A stretch of 5,106 nucleotides of DNA from Bacteroidales bacterium (GTDB lineage Bacteria; Bacteroidota; Bacteroidia; Bacteroidales; UBA7960). Under the pieces are notes generated by a model. It was not told where the DNA came from, did no database searches, and worked only from the letters and a program-made list of their open reading frames with translations. Numbering within the stretch: the stretch's first letter is position 1; each line of letters opens with the position of its first letter. This document shows, in pieces, positions 1-4,612 of this stretch. The stretch covers positions 1-5,106 of the forward strand of contig SLOR01000257.1 of NCBI GenBank assembly GCA_007132395.1. Reading direction: 5' to 3'. The position numbers and the translations under genes were made by a program.

Positions 1-745
1 AGGTTTCCTTTTCGGTGCTGTCGGCCATGCCGGGCTTCACCGATTTAGGTGACAGCCTGAGTCCTACCCTGGAGGAGGGCAGATATTTCAGGATTTCCTC
101 CACCACCCTAAACAGGAAACGGGCACGATTTTCTATACTTCCGCCAAATTCATCCGTTCTTTGGTTGGTGCCATCCATGATAAACTGGTCCAGCAGGTAA
201 GCATGGGCACCGTGAATTTCCACCCCGTCAAATCCGGACTTTATGGCATTTTGTGCCGCCCGGGCAAAGTCCTGTATGGTTTGCTCAATCTCGGTTACCG
301 ACATGGCGCGGCTGGCGGCATAGGGCAGGCGTCCTTCGGAAGTAAGTACCTCTCCCTCGGGGGTAACGGGCGATGCCGATACAGGCGCCATTTCGCCGGG
401 TTGCAGCAGAGGATGAGAATAGGGCCCCACATGCCATAGCTGAAGGAAGATTTTCCCCCCGGCCTGGTGCACGGTATCGGTTACTTTTTTCCATCCTTCG
501 GTTTGCTTTGGTGTATAACAGCCCGGCGTGCCTGTATAGCCAAAGGCGTAGGGCGAAATCTGGCTGCCCTCTGCAATGATTAAACCGGCCGATGCACGTT
601 GGCGGTAGTACAAGGCCGTCATGTCATCAGCGGCAAGAGCAGGGTTATCGGCACGGCGGCGGGTGAGGGGTGCCATTACAATACGGTTGGAAAGGGTGAT
701 GTTTTCTATGGAATAGGGTTGGAAAAGTTTTGCCGGCATTGTCAT
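1..745 (-). CDS. Old Yellow Enzyme family NADH:flavin oxidoreductase / ene-reductase (NemA-like), partial, C-terminus beyond window
   Basis: This is an FMN-dependent TIM-barrel oxidoreductase that would use NAD(P)H to reduce activated C=C bonds or nitro compounds in the cytoplasm. The first 248 residues are visible and the frame stays open to the left edge; full-length members have about 360 residues. Motifs seen: NRIVMAPLTR near residues 20-29 with the Thr at 28 next to the flavin; QLWHVG at 102-107; HGAH at 178-181 followed by Tyr183, where His178 and His181 fit the substrate-binding His/His pair of the PETN reductase/NemA branch and Tyr183 the proton donor; GGSIENRAR at 201-209; and GLRLSP with Arg230. 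One oddity is Pro108, where the family LWHxGR motif has Arg. The start at 745 was chosen because homology begins a few residues later; Met3 (739) is equally possible. The leader is A-rich with no clear Shine-Dalgarno. The gene lies 136 bp downstream of the LytTR regulator. The family call is firm; the substrate is unknown. Confidence 0.93.
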   Translation of the reverse strand, partial: MTMPAKLFQPYSIENITLSNRIVMAPLTRRRADNPALAADDMTALYYRQRASAGLIIAEGSQISPYAFGYTGTPGCYTPKQTEGWKKVTDTVHQAGGKIFLQLWHVGPYSHPLLQPGEMAPVSASPVTPEGEVLTSEGRLPYAASRAMSVTEIEQTIQDFARAAQNAIKSGFDGVEIHGAHAYLLDQFIMDGTNQRTDEFGGSIENRARFLFRVVEEILKYLPSSRVGLRLSPKSVKPGMADSTEKET

Positions 746-787
746 TTTTGCTTTATAAATTATTTTTAGCATAAGGGTAAACCTCTG

Positions 788-806
788 ATACTACCACTAA
801 GGTATA
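788..806. promoter_or_regulatory. Small dyad upstream of the ene-reductase gene, possible operator
   Basis: The sequence has TACC at 792-795 and GGTA at 801-804 around a 5-bp centre, about 50 bp before the ene-reductase start. On the minus strand it includes TACCTTAG, one base away from the Bacteroidota -7 consensus TAnnTTTG, but I see no convincing -33 element. The arms are short, so chance is a real alternative. It is listed because ene-reductase genes are often controlled by a local repressor; no regulator can be named here. Confidence 0.2.
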
Positions 807-881
807 AGGATTGTTTGATGAGTCGGTGAAATATTATGAAATTTTACCGTTGAGCAACATAGACCTCTGGTCGGGCTTTTT

Positions 882-1649
882 TTATCGGTTCAGCCATTCC
901 TTAAAGGGGGTTGACCGATCGGTACTTACCACCACCTCTTCAGGCGATTCGGGTGCCAGTTGTAGCTTCACCCGGGAGCGCGACCATACCCACATGCTTT
1001 TGATGGCCTTGAAGCTGATAATGAACTTTCGGTTGATGCGAAAAAATTTATCGGGGTTAAGCAGGCTCTCCAGCTGATCCAGCGAATAGTTTACACCAAA
1101 ACTGTCGTTTTGATGGGTAATCAGAAAAGTACTCTTTTCCAGGATGAAGAAATAGGCAATATCCTGAATGTCGATGGCCCGTATTTTATCACCATAATTT
1201 ACTATAAACCTTTTTTTGAAACTGTTGGGTGGGGCCATCAAATTATCCAAAAGCGATTTCAAATCGGGCATGGGGGGTTGGCCCTGCGGTTGATGTTTTT
1301 TGAATTTCTCCATGCTAAAAAGCAGCTCCTCCTTTTTTACCGGCTTTAACAGGTAGTCGATGCTATTGTGCTTGAATGCCTGGATAGCGTATTCATCGTA
1401 TGCAGTGGTGAAAATGATGGGGCAGGCCACATCCACTTTTTCAAGAATGCCAAAGCTGATGCCATCGCCCAGATGAATATCCAGAAATACCAAATCGGGC
1501 ATTGGGTTGTGCTGAAACCAATGGATGGAGGCCGCAACCGAATCGAGGGGACCGACAATTTCGAGCTGGGGTTCAATGGCCAGGATCATTTTTTCCAGAC
1601 GGCGGGCTGCGGCGGGTTCGTCTTCTATGATAAGTGCTTTGAGATGCAT
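882..1649 (-). CDS. LytTR-family response regulator (receiver + LytTR DNA-binding domain)
   Basis: This is a cytoplasmic two-component transcription regulator of 255 residues, a usual length for the LytR/AlgR class. Receiver domain, about residues 3-118: acidic pocket Glu9-Asp10, phosphoacceptor Asp57 in LVFLDIHL, Thr82 in FTTAYDEYAI, and Tyr99/Lys102 in DYLLKPV. After a proline- and glutamine-containing linker (about 119-143) comes a LytTR domain at about 145-255, with FFRINRKFIIS at 202-212 and a C-terminal STDRSTPFKEWL segment. The frame is open to an ATG at 1733, but that adds 28 residues not expected in the family; the ATG at 1649 puts the first receiver strand (LKALIIEDE) right at the N-terminus, so I chose it. 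No Shine-Dalgarno is visible. The partner is almost certainly the kinase encoded at 1998-3026, although a 348-bp spacer separates them. Target genes are unknown; the flanking reductase genes are candidates. Confidence 0.95.
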   Translation of the reverse strand: MHLKALIIEDEPAAARRLEKMILAIEPQLEIVGPLDSVAASIHWFQHNPMPDLVFLDIHLGDGISFGILEKVDVACPIIFTTAYDEYAIQAFKHNSIDYLLKPVKKEELLFSMEKFKKHQPQGQPPMPDLKSLLDNLMAPPNSFKKRFIVNYGDKIRAIDIQDIAYFFILEKSTFLITHQNDSFGVNYSLDQLESLLNPDKFFRINRKFIISFKAIKSMWVWSRSRVKLQLAPESPEEVVVSTDRSTPFKEWLNR

Positions 1650-1705
1650 GCTACAGTGCTTTTGGGAAAATCGTGTGCTGGATGAAAGTGGTATTTTTAG
1701 GGATG

Positions 1706-1713
1706 TAAATATA
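1706..1713 (-). promoter_or_regulatory. Weak -7-like element upstream of the response regulator
   Basis: Read on the minus strand this is TATATTTA, one base off the Bacteroidota TAnnTTTG consensus, and it sits about 57 bp before the chosen ATG at 1649. No good -33 TTTG is visible, and the DNA just upstream is the C-rich edge of the repeat element. It could give the regulator its own transcript independent of the kinase, but the support is thin. Confidence 0.22.
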
Positions 1714-1748
1714 AGGGTTTTATGTTGACCCACCCCGCCCCTCGGGCA

Positions 1749-1889
1749 CCCCTCCCTTCGAGTAAGGAGGGGAAGGCTGCAAGCTTGAACTATTTTTTAA
1801 GCAGCTACCGCAATACAAATCTTTAGCATTTTACTGCTAAAGCCCTGAACTTCTGCTGCCGTAAAACCCCTCCTTATTCGTAGGGAGGG
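1749..1889. repeat. Inverted-repeat intergenic element between kinase and regulator genes (MITE-like or REP-like)
   Basis: Two 23-bp arms, 1750-1772 and 1867-1889, are inverted copies of each other with 21 of 23 positions matching. They enclose 94 bp with no coding potential. Each arm is also a near-palindrome: CCCCTCC pairs with GGAGGGG at 1749-1772, and CCCTCC with GGAGGG at 1868-1889, so each can fold alone or pair with the other. The interior holds a perfect 8-bp stem (1821-1842). Outside the arms, sequence rich in C on the left (about 1730-1748) and rich in G on the right (1890-1900) loosely extends the dyad. There is no transposase frame. The shape fits a non-autonomous mobile element or a dispersed intergenic repeat. 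It could also terminate or stabilise the kinase transcript. Whether it is repeated elsewhere in the genome cannot be seen here. Confidence 0.72.
1821..1842. repeat. Perfect 8-bp inverted repeat with 6-nt loop
   Basis: CTTTAGCA (1821-1828) and its exact reverse complement TGCTAAAG (1835-1842) flank TTTTAC. The pair sits near the middle of the larger inverted-repeat element, as its central hairpin. It is not followed by a T-run on either strand, so it does not look like a standard intrinsic terminator. Confidence 0.6.
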
Positions 1890-1910
1890 CCGTGGGGGGC
1901 TTTCATACCA

Positions 1911-1990
1911 AATTCCGGATTTCCATCTCCCATTTTCCATTCCCCTTACCTCACACCCCATACCTTAAAGCCTTTTCCCATTCCCCATCA
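1911..1990. repeat. Pyrimidine-rich low-complexity tract just downstream of the kinase gene
   Basis: This stretch is strongly C/T-rich on the plus strand, so the kinase-side RNA would be purine-rich and G-rich. It contains two degenerate copies of one unit, CCATTTTCCATTCCCC at 1930-1945 and CCTTTTCCCATTCCCC at 1971-1986, matching at 14 of 16 positions. It ends about 8 bp from the kinase stop codon. There are no ORFs, no strong hairpin and no obvious promoter. It may be a decayed tandem or microsatellite-like repeat; its function is unknown. Confidence 0.45.
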
Positions 1991-1997
1991 TCATAAC

Positions 1998-3026
1998 TCA
2001 CTCCGTCAGCAAAGATAGGATCACTTCAAAATGTGCTTCAGTTTCGTTTACCTCAATGGCTTGATCGGACAGAAAGCTGAATCGGTTGCGGATATTCTGC
2101 AGCCCAATGCCGCTTGAGGGTTTGTGCTGCATTTTTTTCTGCAGGTTGTTTTTTACACTTACTATTCCGTGTTTGTTGGCTTCTATGATTATATGCAGCG
2201 GCATGTCGGAGGAAATGATGTTGTGTTTGATGGCATTCTCTACCAGCATCTGCAAGGAAAGTGGTGGGATCTGCATTTCGAGACTGGCGGGGCTTACCAG
2301 CAACTCCATCTGCAGGTTATCTCCAAACCGTTGCTTCTGTAATGCGTAAAATGTATTGATGATATTGATTTCTTCCTTCAGGCTGATTACCTCTTTATCT
2401 TTCATGCTCAGGATGTTGCGCAGAAAATCGGCGGTATTTTCCACATACTTTACGGCTACCTGCGGGTTTTCTTCAATGAGGGTGGCCAGGGTGTTTAGGG
2501 TGTTGAACAGGAAATGGGGATTTACCTGGCTTTTCAAGGTTTCGTATTGCGATTGTATGTTCTCCTTTTCCAGTACCTGGGCTTTTACCAGGCTGATGTT
2601 CCATTGCGTATAGAAGAACCATGCCTCATGGATGCATGTGATAAGATAGGTGATGAGTATGGTAATGGCAACCGAAGGGAAAAGATCATAATCATCTTCC
2701 AGGTTAACAAAATTGGTGTGCATATACAGCAGGTAGCTTAAAAAGCCGATGAGCGTAGTATAGGCGGTTACCATGACCAGCTCGCATATCAGATGCATCC
2801 ATGGATCCTTTTCCCAGGGATACTTCTTCCAAAGATAAATCACGATACTGCGTATCCCCAGCCAGATGGTGATGGTGGTAATCACACTCATTACCAGGTT
2901 TCTATAGCCTTCATTGAAAAGAAGCGAAAGGTTTAACTGGTTGAAAATTAACGGCATTGCAAATCCCACCAGGGGAATTCCGATGAAAAGCAGCCATTTA
3001 TCGTTCATGTAAGTCCACAGTCGCAT
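1998..3026 (-). CDS. LytS/YehU-type sensor histidine kinase (PF06580 + HATPase), four membrane helices
   Basis: This is a 342-residue inner-membrane sensor kinase. Four hydrophobic segments lie at about residues 11-29, 44-66, 79-101 and 117-139, with no large extracytoplasmic domain, so the signal is probably sensed in the membrane or comes from a partner. A coiled linker (about 145-165) leads to the PF06580 dimerisation segment QVNPHFLFNTLNTL, where His171 is the phosphorylation site. The ATP-binding domain shows an N box, LVENAIKHN, at 261-269, and a G box, GIGLQNIRNRF, at about 306-316. All key residues are present. The start could be Met1 (3026) or Met7 (3008, giving MNDKWLLFIG); neither has a clear ribosome-binding site. 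The gene begins 21 bp after the upstream flavoprotein stop, which suggests cotranscription. Its partner is the LytTR regulator at 882-1649. The sensed stimulus is unknown. Confidence 0.95.
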   Translation of the reverse strand: MRLWTYMNDKWLLFIGIPLVGFAMPLIFNQLNLSLLFNEGYRNLVMSVITTITIWLGIRSIVIYLWKKYPWEKDPWMHLICELVMVTAYTTLIGFLSYLLYMHTNFVNLEDDYDLFPSVAITILITYLITCIHEAWFFYTQWNISLVKAQVLEKENIQSQYETLKSQVNPHFLFNTLNTLATLIEENPQVAVKYVENTADFLRNILSMKDKEVISLKEEINIINTFYALQKQRFGDNLQMELLVSPASLEMQIPPLSLQMLVENAIKHNIISSDMPLHIIIEANKHGIVSVKNNLQKKMQHKPSSGIGLQNIRNRFSFLSDQAIEVNETEAHFEVILSLLTE

Positions 3027-3047
3027 AGGGGAAGAGGATTAGGATGG

Positions 3048-3707
3048 TCAGGCATAAGGTTTGTCAAAGCGTTTTTCCCAGGCACCGTTTTTCCGGAGAT
3101 TGCTGTTCCAGTAGAAATTGGTAAGGCCGGTAAGGCTCACCAATCGATAGCCGGTTTGTTGTAATTTCGACATGCGCAGGGGGCTTTTAAGTTGTTTTAC
3201 CATGGCGGGCGAAAACTCTCCATGTTGGGCAAAGTGTGCACCCAACTCCCTGAATTTGCTGAATACCTTGCGGGTCATGCTGTCGGGCATCACCTGTATG
3301 CCTTCCACGCCACCCTTGATAACGGTGCCCAGGTAATTGCAACCCAGCCGAAGGGTAAGTTTTTGTAAGTAGCGTTCCACATACACCGAATGGATGGCCT
3401 CAGGGAAACCCGATTGCACAATGAAACCCAGGTTCTGCGGTTTTTCTTTCAGCAGTATGATTTGTTCAAAAAAGGCTTTTACCATGCCGGGCATACAATC
3501 GGTATAAAGCGGAAAAATCAAAATTACATTAGTGGAACCGGAAAAGCTTGCCAGATGTTCTTTTTGTTGGTCTGACTTGATTAGGTACGATACTGAAATG
3601 TTTTCGTGGTTGCTCTGGCTGCGATAGCCCGCCAGGAAATGTTCGATCAGGATTTTAGAATTACTCTTCTTCCCTCTGGGCGATCCGTTAATTATGGCTA
3701 AGCTCAT
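3048..3707 (-). CDS. Flavodoxin-fold NAD(P)H-dependent oxidoreductase (FMN reductase-like), 219 aa
   Basis: The N-terminus MSLAIINGSPRGKKSNSK is a beta strand followed by the FMN phosphate-binding loop (about residues 6-17) of the flavodoxin-like FMN_red group. A second family feature is VILIFPLYTDCMPGMVKAFFEQ (about 61-82), whose FPLYTDCMPG loop would contact the isoalloxazine ring. The segment NLGFIVQSGFPEA at about 92-104 resembles the third flavin-contact region. No cysteine cluster is present, unlike the neighbour at 3688-4239. The C-terminal 60-70 residues are basic and aromatic and I do not recognise a domain there. The start overlaps the upstream gene by 20 bp and has a Shine-Dalgarno-like GGAGGA, so coupled translation is likely. 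It may reduce free flavin, a quinone or a small electrophile. The fold is confident; the reaction is not. Confidence 0.85.
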   Translation of the reverse strand: MSLAIINGSPRGKKSNSKILIEHFLAGYRSQSNHENISVSYLIKSDQQKEHLASFSGSTNVILIFPLYTDCMPGMVKAFFEQIILLKEKPQNLGFIVQSGFPEAIHSVYVERYLQKLTLRLGCNYLGTVIKGGVEGIQVMPDSMTRKVFSKFRELGAHFAQHGEFSPAMVKQLKSPLRMSKLQQTGYRLVSLTGLTNFYWNSNLRKNGAWEKRFDKPYA

Positions 3708-4239
3708 GCGATATGTCCTCCATTTTTGTGGTCTCGGTAAACCAAACGTACTTCAGGCTTGTATGAAAATTCACGGCCAGACGTTTGTAAATATCTGTAA
3801 TTATTTCGATATCTTCTGCATCGGTATTGGGCTCCTTTTGCAGTAACAGGGCGAAGTCGGGGTATTTGTCGTAGCGTTTGCGATGATGGCATTCGCCCTT
3901 CACCAGTTGAATGTAAGGATGCAGAAGAGATACCAGGCGATCCTGGAAGGTCTTGAGCGTGCTGCTGGTAAACCCTGCCGTGATGGGTGATGCAAAGATT
4001 AGCAAGTCAGTATGCACCACCGCATGCAGTGCCTGCTCGGCATCATCTACCAGAGTGCAAATACCCGGTGTTTTCCACCAGCAGTTCCAGCAGCCAATGC
4101 ATTGTTTTGTTTCCATTTTATCGAGCATAAAATGCTGTAGTGTGTGGGTTTGGCCCAGCTTTTCTGACAGCGTGCTGCAATACAGCGCAAAACTGCCATC
4201 TGCTTCTGTGGGCCCGCCATTGAGGATTGTGAGATTCAT
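3688..4239 (-). CDS. Flavodoxin-fold NAD(P)H-dependent reductase with CX2CX2CX7C cluster, 183 aa
   Basis: MNLTILNGGPTEADGS at the N-terminus is a strand plus FMN-phosphate loop (about residues 7-16), and LLIFASPITAGFTSSTLKTFQDR (about 79-101) is the second flavin-contact region of the FMN_red / flavodoxin_2 group. Between them, residues 47-61 read CIGCWNCWWKTPGIC, with cysteines at 47, 50, 53 and 61. That spacing fits the compact CX2CX2CX4-7C motif of iron-sulfur flavoproteins, but close variants also occur in FMN reductases not proven to carry a cluster, so a 4Fe-4S site is possible rather than certain. The gene appears to be first in the leftward operon, with a promoter candidate about 50 bp upstream and an A/G-rich leader (AAAGAAAG) before the ATG. 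It overlaps the next flavoprotein gene by 20 bp. The two proteins may act together or form a heteromer. The substrate is unknown. Confidence 0.87.
   Translation of the reverse strand: MNLTILNGGPTEADGSFALYCSTLSEKLGQTHTLQHFMLDKMETKQCIGCWNCWWKTPGICTLVDDAEQALHAVVHTDLLIFASPITAGFTSSTLKTFQDRLVSLLHPYIQLVKGECHHRKRYDKYPDFALLLQKEPNTDAEDIEIITDIYKRLAVNFHTSLKYVWFTETTKMEDISHELSHN
3716..3721 (-). promoter_or_regulatory. Shine-Dalgarno-like site for the 219-aa flavoprotein
   Basis: The minus strand reads GGAGGA, ending 8 nt before the ATG at 3707 and lying inside the 3' end of the preceding gene. It supports the chosen start and coupled translation. It stands out because the other starts in this window lack a well-spaced site of this kind. 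Confidence 0.6.
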
Positions 4240-4282
4240 TAATACTTTCTTTTAAAAGGTGAATGTGTGGGATTTAGGTTTC

Positions 4283-4298
4283 GTGCAAAAGTATGCAC
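4283..4298. promoter_or_regulatory. 16-bp palindrome over the -7 box, candidate operator
   Basis: GTGCA (4283-4287) and its exact reverse complement TGCAC (4294-4298) flank a 6-bp centre, and the whole lies on the predicted -7 element. A protein bound here would block RNA polymerase, so repression is the natural reading. The arms are only 5 bp, and no matching regulator is encoded in the window apart from the LytTR protein, which normally binds direct repeats rather than palindromes. Confidence 0.35.
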
Positions 4299-4314
4299 TA
4301 TAGGAGAAATACAA
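4286..4314 (-). promoter_or_regulatory. Bacteroidota-type promoter for the leftward flavoprotein-kinase operon
   Basis: On the minus strand, TACTTTTG (4293-4286) matches the TAnnTTTG -7 consensus exactly. A TTG (4314-4312) lies 18 bp upstream as a candidate -33 element. Transcription would begin near 4280, leaving a leader of about 40 nt before the ATG at 4239. The match and the position are both good, though a TAnnTTTG box is short enough to arise by chance. Confidence 0.55.
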
Positions 4315-4473
4315 GAAAAGAGATTGACCAACCCGTAAAATACCACGCTCAAAGCGCAAAGGATGCTAGTGAACAAAGAAAAGCATGAGATGGTCATAGC
4401 TTTACATGGTTTTCGTCCTGGCACACCCTGCATATATTCACGCTAAAGACATAAAATATTCGATCTATACGTT

Positions 4474-4481
4474 TATATTTG
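4474..4481 (+). promoter_or_regulatory. Candidate -7 element for the SusC-like gene
   Basis: TATATTTG fits the Bacteroidota TAnnTTTG consensus exactly and lies 131 bp before the ATG at 4613. I cannot find a clear TTTG at the -33 spacing, so this is half a promoter. It would give a leader of about 125 nt containing the hairpin at 4500-4525. Confidence 0.35.
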
Positions 4482-4499
4482 GAAGTAATTTGAAAATAC

Positions 4500-4525
4500 C
4501 GGCAGGGTTTTTAGACGAACTGCCG
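4500..4525 (+). promoter_or_regulatory. Leader hairpin upstream of the SusC-like gene
   Basis: CGGCAG (4500-4505) pairs perfectly with CTGCCG (4520-4525) around a 14-nt loop. The right arm also overlaps a second, smaller dyad, TGCC-GTT-GGCA (4521-4531), so the two foldings would exclude each other. Both stems are short, and no riboswitch family is recognised. Confidence 0.25.
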
Positions 4526-4612
4526 TTGGCAAGCATTTAAAACAGATAACTCAGACCAAATAAGGAGTAAAATTCTGTAAGACAGATAAAGAAAAATTTA
4601 CACAAAAGGATT

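Larger units (their letters stand above)
1650..1997. other. 348-bp spacer between kinase and regulator genes
   Basis: No credible gene lies here. From the kinase side it holds the pyrimidine-rich tract (1911-1990), the inverted-repeat element (1749-1889), and a leader of about 55-80 bp before the regulator ATG with one weak -7-like box. The frame that extends the regulator N-terminally to 1733 stops short of the repeat core. Confidence 0.7.
4240..4612. other. Divergent intergenic region, 373 bp, no gene
   Basis: This region separates the leftward flavoprotein operon from the rightward SusC-like gene. It holds the leftward promoter and palindrome (4283-4314), a possible rightward -7 box (4474-4481) and a small hairpin (4500-4525). 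The middle part, about 4320-4470, is A-rich; the short frames there have no family features and I see no repeat or RNA gene in it. Confidence 0.7.

Noticed and set aside
857..884. Plus-strand GACC-TCT-GGTC followed by GGGCTTTTTTT, resembling an intrinsic terminator
   Set aside because: The stem is only 4 bp, no rightward gene precedes it, and the T-run partly consists of the complement of the regulator's stop codon region.
811..1077. Plus-strand open frame of 88 codons
   Set aside because: It lies opposite the LytTR domain of a clearly recognised gene and shows no family features of its own.
1650..1733. N-terminal extension of the response regulator from the ATG at 1733
   Set aside because: The 28 extra residues have no receiver-domain character. 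The ATG at 1649 places the first beta strand at the expected distance from the N-terminus.
1749..1889. CRISPR array or insertion sequence
   Set aside because: There are only two arms, in inverted orientation, with no regular spacers. The 94-bp interior is too short for a transposase and has no coding frame.
4239..4433. Minus-strand open frame of 64 codons upstream of the first flavoprotein
   Set aside because: It spans the predicted promoter and palindrome and has no recognised motif, so it is more likely leader and intergenic DNA than a gene.
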